This document shows, one piece after another, positions 9,765 to 17,973 of a DNA stretch of 64,000 bases. This stretch comes from CBDDIP01 sp965229005 (GTDB lineage Bacteria > Actinomycetota > Acidimicrobiia > Acidimicrobiales > Ilumatobacteraceae), in the NCBI GenBank assembly GCA_965229005.1, contig CBDDIP010000002.1, forward strand, positions 3,750,826 to 3,814,825, read 5' to 3'. The notes under the pieces were generated by a model, which was not told where the DNA came from, searched no databases, and saw only the letters and a program-made list of their open reading frames with translations. Made by a program: the position numbers and the translations under genes. The first letter of the stretch is position 1; each line of letters begins with the position of its first letter.

Positions 9765-10519
9765 CCGTGCGCGACCTCAGCGTCGCCTTCGGCGGGCTGC
9801 GCGCCAACGACTGCGTGTCGCTCGATGTTCGCGCCGGGCAGGTGGTTGGTCTCATCGGTCCCAACGGAGCCGGCAAGTCGACGTTCGTCGACGCGGTCTC
9901 CGGTTTCGTGCGCTACGACGGGTGCGTGCTGCTGAACGGCCGGCGGATCGACGGCACCCCCGCCCATCGCCGCAAGCGCGCCGGGCTGGGGCGCACGTGG
10001 CAGTCGATCGAGCTCTTCACCGACCTGTCGGTGCGCGGCAACGTCGAGGCCGCTGACGAGACGCTGACGACGCGGTCGTTCCTGCTCGACCTCGTCCGCC
10101 CCGGTCGGCCTGCAGCGGGCGACCGCGTGCAGCGAGCCCTCGACGCGGTCGGTCTTGCCGAGGTCGCCGACTCGCTCCCGGCCGCGTTGTCGGCGGGCCA
10201 GCGCAAGCGCCTCGGTGTCGCCCGCGCGTTGGCTGGGTCGCCGTCGGTGATCCTCCTCGACGAGCCCGCGTCGGGGCTCGATCCGACGGAGCGTCGTCAG
10301 CTCGGTTCGCTGCTGCGCGAGCTCGCAGCCGGCGGGCTCGCGGTGCTGTTGATCGAGCACGACGTCGACCTCGTGCTGAACACGTGCGACTGGGTGGTGG
10401 TGCTGGACTTCGGCGTGGTCATCGCCGCCGGCACACCGGAGGCCGTGCGCAACGATCGCCGCGTCACCGAGGCCTACCTCGGCGATCGGGCGACGCCCGA
10501 GGCGGTCGGCGATCCGTGA
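9740..10519 (+). CDS. livG: Liv-type ABC transporter ATPase LivG
   Basis: A 259-residue nucleotide-binding subunit. Walker A is GPNGAGKST, the signature region reads LSAGQRKRLGVARALAG, and Walker B is VILLDEPASGLDP. The preceding GGAGG at 9731-9735 selects the GTG at 9740, which overlaps the permease gene by 25 bases. The signature is LSAGQ rather than LSGGQ, a tolerated substitution. It should pair with the ATPase at 10516 to energise the fused permease. Confidence 0.92.
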   Translation: MSDGAHALTVRDLSVAFGGLRANDCVSLDVRAGQVVGLIGPNGAGKSTFVDAVSGFVRYDGCVLLNGRRIDGTPAHRRKRAGLGRTWQSIELFTDLSVRGNVEAADETLTTRSFLLDLVRPGRPAAGDRVQRALDAVGLAEVADSLPAALSAGQRKRLGVARALAGSPSVILLDEPASGLDPTERRQLGSLLRELAAGGLAVLLIEHDVDLVLNTCDWVVVLDFGVVIAAGTPEAVRNDRRVTEAYLGDRATPEAVGDP

Positions 10520-11226
10520 CCACCGGCCTGGAGATCGAGGGTGTGTCCGTGGGCTACGGGCGGCTCGCTGTCGTCCACGACGCCGATCTGGCCGTTGCGC
10601 CCGGCGAAGTCGTCAGCCTGCTCGGTCCGAACGGAGCCGGCAAGACCACGATGCTGCTCGCAGCGATGGGGCAGCTGGAGCTGCAGGCCGGGCACGTCCG
10701 CGTCGACGGGCGGGAGGTGTTGAGCCGGCGCCCGAGCCGCAACGTCCGCTCCGGGATCGGACTCGTGCCGGACGACCGAGGGCTGTTCTTGCAACTGACC
10801 GTGGGTGAGAACTTGCGACTCGTGCACCCGTGGCGAGCCGACCTGGCGGAGGTGTTCGCGCTGTTCCCGGCGCTCGAGCCGTTGATGAAGCGTCGAGCCG
10901 GGTTGCTCTCCGGTGGGGAGCAGCAGATGGTGGCACTGGCCAAGGCGGTGCTGGCCCGCCCCCGGGTGCTGATGATCGACGAGATGAGCCACGGCCTGGC
11001 GCCGCTGATCTCGCAACGCTTGCTGGTGCTCGTCCGGCAGTTGGCCAAGCAGCACGGCACCGCGGTGCTGCTCGTGGAGCAGATGGCCGACATGGCACTG
11101 GCCGTGTCCGACCGGGCGTACATCCTGCGCCAGGGACGCATCGTGTCGACCGGCCAGGCGGCAGCGGTGCGCGCCGACCGGTCCGCGCTCGAAGCGCACT
11201 ACCTCGGCGGCGGCCATGGTCAGTAG
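10516..11226 (+). CDS. livF: Liv-type ABC transporter ATPase LivF
   Basis: A 236-residue second nucleotide-binding subunit. Walker A is GPNGAGKTT, the signature is LSGGEQQMVALAKA, and Walker B is VLMIDEMSHGLAP; the usual family DEPS sequence is replaced by DEMS. The GTG start at 10516 overlaps the TGA of livG (GTGA). It is the last gene of the transporter unit and its stop converges with a decayed DoxX gene. Confidence 0.92.
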   Translation: MTTGLEIEGVSVGYGRLAVVHDADLAVAPGEVVSLLGPNGAGKTTMLLAAMGQLELQAGHVRVDGREVLSRRPSRNVRSGIGLVPDDRGLFLQLTVGENLRLVHPWRADLAEVFALFPALEPLMKRRAGLLSGGEQQMVALAKAVLARPRVLMIDEMSHGLAPLISQRLLVLVRQLAKQHGTAVLLVEQMADMALAVSDRAYILRQGRIVSTGQAAAVRADRSALEAHYLGGGHGQ

Positions 11227-11518
11227 CGGATGGTGAGCTGGATGATGGCGCAGTGCGCAACCACGATCGGCGCGACCATCACGCCGATCATCCCTGCGGC
11301 AGCGAGCGGCGTGAACAGGCCATCAGCACGCCAGCGCCGACCTCGGTGGTGGCAGCGATGCGTGCCTGCCACAGCGGCCACTTGAGCCCGATCGAACGGA
11401 ACCAGCCAGTGGTGCCCGTCAACCCGCCAGGCCCGAAGAACTTGTTGTAGCCGTGGTACGAGAGGAACAGATCGATCGCCACACGCAACATGAGCACGGC
11501 CAGATCAACGCGATGCAT
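11220..11518 (-). pseudogene. Frameshifted DoxX-family membrane protein remnant
   Basis: The open frame from the ATG at 11518 encodes a DoxX N-terminus (AVLMLRVAIDLFLSYHGYNK and FGPGGLTGTTGWF) and runs to GAGVLMA. It then shifts into CSRRSLPQG and stops near 11288. In another frame the sequence immediately resumes as GLFTPLAAAGMIGVMVAPIVVAH, the expected next DoxX helix, and stops at 11220. A deletion of two or five bases near 11318 explains this. Even joined, the product would be about 100 residues, shorter than usual DoxX proteins of 130-150. Either a genuine pseudogene or a sequencing error near 11318 plus a short C-terminus. Confidence 0.7.
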
Positions 11519-12395
11519 CGCAGACCTCGTGCAGCAATTCGACAGGTGGACGTTCGGCGAGGTTCAACGGGACGGTCGATCCGTCAGCGCGGGTGAGCGC
11601 CGGGGCGAGCGCATCGAGGCGCGGGTCGAGCCGCGACATCGCCGTGGCCATCACCTCGGCCGCCTGCACCGCCAGCGAGTGCAGGCTGCGATGGCGGTGG
11701 TGTCGCACGCCGAGGTCGACCTGCCCGATCGCCGATGCGCCATGGGCTCGGGTGAGGTCGATGAGCATCGCGATCTCGACGCCCCAGCCCTCGACGAACG
11801 GGATCGCCGCCAAGGCACGACGCCGGCCGGCGAGCTCGCCCGACAGCGGTTGCGCCAACCCCGCCAGCTCGGGCATGTACAGCGACAGCAGCGGCCGGGC
11901 CACCAGCTCGGTCGTGCGACCGCCACCACCGAACTGCTCCGGTCGGTCGTACGACGCCTTGACCAGCTGCAGCAACGGGTCGTCGAGCAGCGGCCCGATC
12001 AGACGAACCACCCACTCCGGCCGGAATGACGTGACGTCGCCGTCGCACCACACGACGATGTCGCCGGAGCAAGCCACCAACGATGCCCACAACACGTTTC
12101 CCTTGCCATGGCCGGTGCCATGGGCCGCGTGCACGTCATCGATGTGGACCACCCGAGCACCGGCCGCCCATGCCACCGCCGCGGTGTCGTCGGTCGAACG
12201 GTCGTCGAGCACCAGCAGCTCATCCAGCAACGGCACGCGGTCGACGAGCGCGTGGCGTGCCGCGGTGACGAGCTCGCCGATCGTTCCCGCCTCGTCGCGA
12301 CACGGGAAGCACAGCGAGACCGTCCGGTCCGCTTTCGCGTCCAGCAACGACTCGGCGGTCCACGAGCCGGAGAGCGTGCGCACCTGCGCGCTCAT
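11505..12395 (-). CDS. gpgS: Glucosyl-3-phosphoglycerate synthase
   Basis: A 296-residue retaining GT-A glycosyltransferase. The N-terminal part reads VSLCFPCRDEAGTIGELV, followed by VLDDRSTDDT and a metal/UDP-binding D118-G-D120 motif. Further on, the conserved PLSGELAGRR and VEGWGVEIAMLIDL segments match the GpgS family, which transfers glucose from a nucleotide sugar to 3-phosphoglycerate, the first step to methylglucose lipopolysaccharides or glucosylglycerate. It is slightly shorter than mycobacterial GpgS (about 324). Its start lies 17 bases from that of the divergent dihydropteroate-synthase-like gene, the partner also found beside gpgS in mycobacteria. Confidence 0.88.
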   Translation of the reverse strand: MSAQVRTLSGSWTAESLLDAKADRTVSLCFPCRDEAGTIGELVTAARHALVDRVPLLDELLVLDDRSTDDTAAVAWAAGARVVHIDDVHAAHGTGHGKGNVLWASLVACSGDIVVWCDGDVTSFRPEWVVRLIGPLLDDPLLQLVKASYDRPEQFGGGGRTTELVARPLLSLYMPELAGLAQPLSGELAGRRRALAAIPFVEGWGVEIAMLIDLTRAHGASAIGQVDLGVRHHRHRSLHSLAVQAAEVMATAMSRLDPRLDALAPALTRADGSTVPLNLAERPPVELLHEVCDASR

Positions 12396-12412
12396 CTGGT
12401 TCGTCTCCGACC

Positions 12413-13195
12413 ATGTCGGTAGCGTCGGTGACCATGCTGCTGTACGGCGTGATCAACGCCAGCCCCGACTCGCTGCACACCGACTCGATCGTCACGACGC
12501 CGGAAGAGGCCACCGGGCGAGCCCACCGGATGCTCGCTGCCGGGGCGGATGCTCTGGACCTCGGCGGACAGGGATCCACCGACGTTGCAACGGTCGTGCC
12601 GTGGGAGCTGGAGTGGCAGCGGCTCGAGGCGATCGTGCCGGCGCTTGCCGGGCTCGGTGTCCCGCTCAGCGTCGACACGTGGCGTCCGGAGGTGGCCCAC
12701 CGCGCGCTCGCGGCCGGTGCGACGGTGCTGAACGCGGCCGACGGCATGCAGCACGCGGCGATGTGGGCGGTGGTTGCCGAGCACGGCGTCGACGTCGTGC
12801 TGCCGTTCCTGTCCGGACCGAACCCGCGCGAGATGGTGATGGTCGAGCGCGACCCCGTTGGCTCGATCATCGAGTTCTTCGAGGCACGCCTCGTCGACGC
12901 CGACCGCTACGGCATGCGCTCGCGATGCATCCTCGACCCCGGCACCGGCTTCGCTCCGTCGAACTGGCCGTGGGAGCAGCGCTACCGCTACCAGAAGGAG
13001 GTGTACACGCGCCTCGACGAGCTGCGCCGGTTCGATCTCCCCCTCTACGTGGCGCTGCCCTGGAAGCGCACCGCGCAGCACGACGAGCTGCTCGAGATCG
13101 TCGTTCGCCTGCAGCCCGAGTACGGCCGCGTGCACCACCCCGAGCGGGTCCGCGAGCTCGAGGCGCGATTGGGCATCGACCAACGGGACCATTGA
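12413..13195 (+). CDS. Dihydropteroate synthase-like protein (FolP2-type)
   Basis: A 260-residue TIM-barrel protein of the pterin-binding family. The strand-1 motif is GVINASPDSL (canonical NVTPDSF), followed by DLGGQGSTD (canonical DIGGESTRPG), SVDTWRPEVA, and VLNAADG (canonical INDVSG), and near the end the LPWKRTAQHDE segment. Several pterin- and pABA-site positions differ from true FolP, as in mycobacterial FolP2 encoded next to gpgS, whose role in folate synthesis is doubtful. The start is uncertain: ATG 12413 or ATG 12434, the latter with a better-spaced cggtga. The function may relate to the divergent gpgS rather than folate. Confidence 0.75.
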   Translation: MSVASVTMLLYGVINASPDSLHTDSIVTTPEEATGRAHRMLAAGADALDLGGQGSTDVATVVPWELEWQRLEAIVPALAGLGVPLSVDTWRPEVAHRALAAGATVLNAADGMQHAAMWAVVAEHGVDVVLPFLSGPNPREMVMVERDPVGSIIEFFEARLVDADRYGMRSRCILDPGTGFAPSNWPWEQRYRYQKEVYTRLDELRRFDLPLYVALPWKRTAQHDELLEIVVRLQPEYGRVHHPERVRELEARLGIDQRDH

Positions 13196-13202
13196 TCACG
13201 CG

Positions 13203-13526
13203 TTGAGGCGCTACGGGCCGCGCGGGTGGGCGACCTGCGGCAACCTGATCGGCCTCGGGTTGCGGCCGCACCGCGAAGTCGTCGACATCGCCCAAGCGCA
13301 CCTGACCATCTCCACCGGCGTGATCACCCATACGATGCACTTCCTCGATCGCTTCGAGATCGATCGGTGGCTGCTGATCGAAGCGGAGGTGCCCAAGGAG
13401 GCCGGAGGCCGGGTGCACGGCTGCGGGCGGGTGTTCACCGAGACCTGCAACCTCGTCGCCACGTTCCAGCAGGACTCAATGGCACGCATCGCGCCGGCGG
13501 CGCTGGACCCGCAGCGATCGATGTGA
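13203..13526 (+). pseudogene. TesB-type acyl-CoA thioesterase C-terminal remnant
   Basis: About 107 codons from a possible TTG at 13203 resemble only the C-terminal hot-dog domain of thioesterase II. Visible matches are GNLIGLGLRPH, HFLDRFEIDRWLLIEAEVP (family: WFHRPFxxDEWLLY) and GCGRVFTETCNLVATFQQDSMAR (family: GRIFTxxGxLVASxxQEGLxR). The N-terminal domain is absent, the first catalytic Asp of the DH(A/S)MWFH motif is replaced by Thr (THTMHF), while the QQ/QE site is kept. No ATG lies near the domain start and there is no good ribosome-binding site. Either a decayed tesB or a short single-domain protein of changed function. Confidence 0.5.
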
Positions 13527-13777
13527 CGGACAGACGAGGACGTTGACGAAGACCCGCCAGGCGAGCAGCGACACGAAAATGCGGCCGACGAACGTCGGGA
13601 CCGCGGACCGGCGCCGATGCGCGAGCGCCGAGATGATCTCGACGCCCCCAGCCGCCGCTAGGGTCGCCGGCAGCACGGCTGCTCGGGCTCCGTGGGTGCA
13701 CTTCCTGGCATCAACCCACGGGCCCGCTGTGCTCTGGCACAACCCATTCGACTCACTCTCCCGAGAGAGGTCCTGCC
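13527..13777. other. Intergenic region upstream of fbiC
   Basis: About 250 bases between the thioesterase remnant and fbiC. No coding frame on either strand looks like a protein. A gagagagg ribosome-binding site lies just before the fbiC ATG at 13778, so the fbiC promoter is expected here. Nothing else is recognised. Confidence 0.4.
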
Positions 13778-16123
13778 ATGACGCGCGCAGCCCACGATCT
13801 GCTTTCCCGTTCCCTCGATTCGATGCTGGCCGACGCCCGCGCCGTGCGCGACGCCGCGCACGGCACTCGCATCACGTACTCCCCCAAGGTGTTCATCCCA
13901 CTGACGATGCTGTGCCGCGACCAGTGCGGCTACTGCACGTTCGCCCAGCCACCGGCCCGGTTGGAGCAGCCGTACCTGCTGCCCGACGACGTGCTGGCGA
14001 TCGCCCGTCGAGGTGCGACGAACGGGTGCCACGAGGCGCTGTTCACCCTCGGCGAGCGCCCCGAGGACCGCTACGAGGTGGCCCGCGAGTTTCTGCGAGC
14101 GCACGGCTACGACTCCACCGTGCACTACGTCGCCGCAATGGCCCAGCTCGTCCTGCGCGAGACCGGGCTGCTGCCCCATGCCAACGCCGGCGCCCTGCAC
14201 AGCGACGAGCTGGCCATGCTGCGACCGTTCTCGCCGAGCCAGGGGATGATGATCGAGACCCTGCGCGACGACCTCGCCGCACATCGCAACGCCCCGGACA
14301 AGGTGCCGGCGCGACGCCTCGCGACGCTGGAGTCGGCCGGCGAGCTGCGCATCCCGTTCACCACCGGGGTGCTGGTCGGCATCGGCGAGGACCGCGCCGA
14401 CCGCATCGCCGCGCTCGAGGCGATCGCCGAATCGCACGCCCGACACGGCCACGTGCAGGAGGTCATCGTCCAGAACTTCCTGCCCAAGTTGCGCACCGGG
14501 ATGCAGCACGCGGCGGCCTGCCCGCCCGAGGAGTTCCTGTGGACCATCGCTGCAGCCCGGCTGATCCTTCCGGCCGACGTCCACCTGCAGGCGCCGCCGA
14601 ACCTCAGCGACGACTTCGGCGTGCTGCTCGACGCCGGCATCGACGACTGGGGCGGGGTCTCCCCCGTCACCGCCGATCACGTCAACCCGGAGCGCCCGTG
14701 GCCCGAGCTCGATCGGTTGCGCGCCGTGACCGAGGAGCGCGGCTTCGCGCTCGCCCCGCGGCTCACCGTCTACCCGTCGTTCGTGCGACGTCCCGACGAG
14801 TGGCTGGACCCGACGTTGCACTTCGCCGTGATGGACCGCAGCGACGCCGAAGGACTCGGCCGGGACGACCCGGGGGCGTTCTGGCCGGAGAAGGTCACCG
14901 CCGCCGACGTCGTACACGACGGTGCCGAGGTCGTGCTCGTCGGCCACCGCAGCACGCAGTGGTACAGCGGGGCGACGGTCGACCCACCGACGCTCGTGCC
15001 GGGCCGCGCCGCGACGCGCCCCGGCTCGGCGATCGACGAGATCCTCCACGGCGTTCGCATGGGCGAAGAAGTGGGCTTCGACGAGATCGTCGCGCTCTTC
15101 CGCGCTCGCGGACCGGAGGTGGTGGCGATCGCCGAGCTCGCCGACGAGCTGCGCCACGACGCAGTCGGCGACTCGATCACGTGGGTCCACAACCGCAACA
15201 TCAACTACACCAACGTGTGCACCTTCAAGTGCCGGTTCTGCGGCTTCTCGAAAGGTCCGCTGAGCCTCAACCTGCGTGGCACGCCGTACCTGCTGACGCT
15301 CGACGACATCGCCGCACGCGCACGTGAGGGTTGGGACCTCGGAGCGACCGAGGTGACCTTGCAGGGCGGCATCCACCCCGACTTCGACGGCGACTACTAC
15401 ATCGACGTGACGCGAGCGGTGAAGGACGCGGTGCCCGACATGCACGTGCACGGCTTCACCGCGCTCGAGGTGATCGAGGGCGCCCGGCGCCTGGAGGAGA
15501 ACCTCGAGACCTACCTGCTGCGCCTCAAGGACGCCGGCCTGGCATCGCTGCCCGGCACCGCTGCGGAGGTGCTCGACGACGAGGTGCGGGCCATCCTCTG
15601 CCCGGACAAGATCGACAGCGAGCAGTGGCTGGAGTGCCATCGCGTCGCACATCGCGTCGGGCTGCGCTCGAACATCACGTTGATGTTCGGATCGATCGAG
15701 CACCCCGAGAGCTGGGCGTTGCACATCGTGCGCACTCGCGCGCTGCAGCGCGAGACGGGTGGCTTCACCGAGTTCGTCGGGTTGCCGTTCGTGCACATGG
15801 CGTCGCCGATCTACCTGCAGCACCGTGCCCGTCGCGGGCCGACGTTCCGCGAGACGTTGCTCGTGCATGCGATCGCTCGCATCGCCTACCGCGGCGACAT
15901 CGACAACATCCAGGCGAGCTGGGTGAAGATCGGCCTCCACGGCGCGAAGCAGCTGCTGCGCGCCGGGTGCAACGACCTCGGCGGCACGTTGATGAACGAG
16001 AACATCTCGCGAGCAGCAGGTGCTGCGCACGGTCAGGCAATGACGCCGCAGGGCTTCAGCCAGCTGGCCGAGCAGCTCGGCCGACGCGCCGAGCAGCGCA
16101 CCACGGGCTACGCCCGAGTGTGA
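13778..16123 (+). CDS. fbiC: FO synthase (7,8-didemethyl-8-hydroxy-5-deazariboflavin synthase), CofG-CofH fusion
   Basis: A 781-residue two-domain radical SAM enzyme that makes the deazaflavin FO, precursor of coenzyme F420, from 5-amino-6-ribitylaminouracil and tyrosine. The N-terminal CofG half has its cluster motif at C46-x3-C50-x2-C53 (CRDQCGYC) and the C-terminal CofH half at C481-x3-C485-x2-C488 (CTFKCRFC). The length fits the fused actinobacterial FbiC. ATG 13778 has a gagagagg ribosome-binding site. Its pyrimidine substrate is a riboflavin-pathway intermediate, and ribE and ribF lie nearby. The window contains several F420-type oxidoreductases that could use the product. Confidence 0.96.
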   Translation: MTRAAHDLLSRSLDSMLADARAVRDAAHGTRITYSPKVFIPLTMLCRDQCGYCTFAQPPARLEQPYLLPDDVLAIARRGATNGCHEALFTLGERPEDRYEVAREFLRAHGYDSTVHYVAAMAQLVLRETGLLPHANAGALHSDELAMLRPFSPSQGMMIETLRDDLAAHRNAPDKVPARRLATLESAGELRIPFTTGVLVGIGEDRADRIAALEAIAESHARHGHVQEVIVQNFLPKLRTGMQHAAACPPEEFLWTIAAARLILPADVHLQAPPNLSDDFGVLLDAGIDDWGGVSPVTADHVNPERPWPELDRLRAVTEERGFALAPRLTVYPSFVRRPDEWLDPTLHFAVMDRSDAEGLGRDDPGAFWPEKVTAADVVHDGAEVVLVGHRSTQWYSGATVDPPTLVPGRAATRPGSAIDEILHGVRMGEEVGFDEIVALFRARGPEVVAIAELADELRHDAVGDSITWVHNRNINYTNVCTFKCRFCGFSKGPLSLNLRGTPYLLTLDDIAARAREGWDLGATEVTLQGGIHPDFDGDYYIDVTRAVKDAVPDMHVHGFTALEVIEGARRLEENLETYLLRLKDAGLASLPGTAAEVLDDEVRAILCPDKIDSEQWLECHRVAHRVGLRSNITLMFGSIEHPESWALHIVRTRALQRETGGFTEFVGLPFVHMASPIYLQHRARRGPTFRETLLVHAIARIAYRGDIDNIQASWVKIGLHGAKQLLRAGCNDLGGTLMNENISRAAGAAHGQAMTPQGFSQLAEQLGRRAEQRTTGYARV

Positions 16124-16138
16124 ATCAGCGACCCGGGT

Positions 16139-16393
16139 TCAGCGACGCAGACCGTTGCGCTGGACGATCTCGCGGTAGCGGGACACGTCGATGTTGCGCA
16201 CGTAGTCGAGCATGCGACGGCGACGGCCGACGAGCATCAGCAGACCACGACGGCTGTGGTGGTCCTTCTTGTGCGACTTGAGGTGCTCGGTGAGCTGGTT
16301 GATGCGCGACGTGAGCAGCGCGATCTGCACTTCGGGCGAACCGGTGTCGGTGTCGTGCACCTTGTGCGCGTCGATGGTCTCTTGCTTTGCCAT
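16139..16393 (-). CDS. rpsO: 30S ribosomal protein S15
   Basis: An 84-residue protein with the S15 hallmarks DTGSPEVQIALLTSRI, HLKSHKKDHHSRRGLLMLVGRRRRML and the ending YREIVQRNGLRR; the usual length is 89. It binds 16S rRNA in the central domain of the small subunit. The ATG at 16393 is preferred over earlier in-frame codons because MAKQETI matches family N-termini and is preceded by gcagg. It normally sits directly downstream of ribF; here the ribE/AroQ-VOC/lipoprotein block separates them. Convergent with fbiC. Confidence 0.96.
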   Translation of the reverse strand: MAKQETIDAHKVHDTDTGSPEVQIALLTSRINQLTEHLKSHKKDHHSRRGLLMLVGRRRRMLDYVRNIDVSRYREIVQRNGLRR

Positions 16394-16532
16394 GATCCTG
16401 CCTGCTTCTGAGCGTTGCGCTCGTGAGGTCGCTCGGGCCGAACGGCCTGCGAGCATCGCGACGGAGTGTGCCTCGAACCAAATTGGTGGAGGGCCCCGAC
16501 GGACCCCGAGAGGCTACCTAGGATCCTCCTCG

Positions 16533-17126
16533 ATGTACACCGGGATCGTCGAAGAACTGGGCACCGTCGTCGGTCGCTCCCCCGTCAGCACGGAGTGGGG
16601 GCAGGGCGTGCGCCTGACCATCCGCGCCGGGGCAGTGCTCGACGACTCCGAAGTCGGCTCGTCGATCGCCGTCGACGGCTGCGGGCTGACGATGGTCGCC
16701 CGGGGAGAGGACTGGTGGGCCACCGACCTGTCACACGAGACCCTGGCCAGCACGACGCTCGATCAGCTCGTCGTCGGCGACCGGGTGAACCTGGAGCGCT
16801 CGATCACGTTGACGACGCGCATCAACGGCCACATCGTGCTCGGCCACATCGATTGCATCGGGGAGATCGTCGCCCCGGCTCCCGACCTCGTCGTGCGCGT
16901 GCCGACCGAGCACATGCGGTTCCTGATCGAACGCGGCTCGGTCGCCGTCGACGGCATCAGCCTCACCGCGTTCCGCCTCACCGCCGACACGTTCTCCGTG
17001 TCGATCATCCCGCGCACCGGCGACGGCACCACGCTGCGGGTGAAGGGCCCCGGCGCGAAGGTCAACGTCGAGGTCGATGTGATCGCCAAGCACCTCGACC
17101 GCCTCCTCGCCGCCCGCCAGCCCTGA
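16533..17126 (+). CDS. ribE: Riboflavin synthase, alpha chain
   Basis: A 197-residue enzyme dismutating two 6,7-dimethyl-8-ribityllumazines into riboflavin. It begins with the diagnostic MYTGIVEELG and carries two lumazine-binding repeats: the first with AVDGCGLTMV and HETLAST, the second with INGHIVLGHID and VAVDGISLT. The ATG at 16533 is fixed by this N-terminus. It is divergent from rpsO across about 140 bases; no FMN riboswitch was recognised there. The other riboflavin genes (ribBA, ribH, ribD) are not downstream, so ribE is isolated from a full rib operon but next to fbiC and ribF. Confidence 0.95.
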   Translation: MYTGIVEELGTVVGRSPVSTEWGQGVRLTIRAGAVLDDSEVGSSIAVDGCGLTMVARGEDWWATDLSHETLASTTLDQLVVGDRVNLERSITLTTRINGHIVLGHIDCIGEIVAPAPDLVVRVPTEHMRFLIERGSVAVDGISLTAFRLTADTFSVSIIPRTGDGTTLRVKGPGAKVNVEVDVIAKHLDRLLAARQP

Positions 17127-17172
17127 CGCAGGTCGTTGGTCGGCGGTGGGTCGCGGCGGGTACCGTGCGGGG

Positions 17173-17955
17173 GTGGCTGACCTGGGGGCATTGCGAGCGC
17201 GCATCGACCAGTTGGACGACGCGCTCCTGGCAATCGTCGCCGAACGCTTGGCCGTGTGCCGCGAGGTCGCTGCGGTCAAGGAGGGCACCGACACGCCGGT
17301 GATCCAACCGGGCCGCGTTCGCGACGTCGTCACCACCCGCCGCCAGCGCGCCATCGCTGCCGGGGTGGACGCCGACTTCGCCGAGCAGCTGTTCCGCGTG
17401 CTGCTCACCGAAACCCATCGCATCGAGGTCGCCGGCTCGCGCCCCGACCCCGCGCCGGAGAAGCCCGCCGCTCCCGGAGAGGATCGCAGTGGACTGGACA
17501 CCGTTGCATCACGCGTCGATCACGTCGTGGTCGCGGTGCACGACATCGATGCGGCGCGCCGCTCCCTCGTCGATCGCTTCGGGTTCCACGAGGTGCCCCT
17601 GGCGGGCGAACCCACTGCGGGTCTGATCGCGCTGAACGCCGGCGGGGTCACCGTCGTGCTCGTGGGCCCGGCGGCATCGGCTGCCGCCGCCCGCTACCTC
17701 GCTGCGCACCCACAGGGCGTGCAGCACATCGCCATCGAGGTGCTCAACGCCGGCTTCGCTCGCGCCTGTCTCGCCGAAACCGACGCGCCGCTGTTGACCG
17801 AGGTGGTCGTCGACGCCGACGGGCACGAGCAGTTCTTCGCTGCCGACGATCCGTCGACGGGTGTGCAGTTCGGCTTCATCTCGCGAACCGGTCACCGCGT
17901 CGGCATCGGCGCCGCCAACGTGCTCGCCCTCTTCGACGCGCTCGCGCCCGGCTGA
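17173..17955 (+). CDS. Chorismate mutase (AroQ)-VOC domain fusion protein
   Basis: A 260-residue two-domain protein. Residues 1-85 form an AroQ-type helical chorismate mutase (LGALRARIDQLDDALLAIVAERL, R28-equivalent and VK39-equivalent regions present), but the usual RE pair after the loop reads RV. Residues 113-245 form one vicinal-oxygen-chelate domain resembling half of 4-hydroxyphenylpyruvate dioxygenase: H117 in VDHVVVAV, GVQHIAIEV with H185, and a GFISRTGHRVGIGAANVLALFDAL ending split here as GFISR and LALFDAL. The third metal ligand, Glu of the FFExIQR motif, is Gly234. GTG 17173 is chosen over GTG 17146 because the mutase domain begins there. Possible link to prephenate/phenylpyruvate chemistry; activity unproven. 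Confidence 0.8.
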   Translation: MADLGALRARIDQLDDALLAIVAERLAVCREVAAVKEGTDTPVIQPGRVRDVVTTRRQRAIAAGVDADFAEQLFRVLLTETHRIEVAGSRPDPAPEKPAAPGEDRSGLDTVASRVDHVVVAVHDIDAARRSLVDRFGFHEVPLAGEPTAGLIALNAGGVTVVLVGPAASAAAARYLAAHPQGVQHIAIEVLNAGFARACLAETDAPLLTEVVVDADGHEQFFAADDPSTGVQFGFISRTGHRVGIGAANVLALFDALAPG

Positions 17956-17973
17956 GCGCCCCGACAGGAGAGG

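Noticed and set aside
13543..13742. 88-residue minus-strand frame with a hydrophobic stretch upstream of fbiC
   Set aside because: No ribosome-binding site, no family resemblance, Arg/Cys-rich ends; treated as non-coding.
16394..16532. Possible FMN riboswitch upstream of ribE
   Set aside because: None of the conserved riboswitch blocks was recognised in this spacer.
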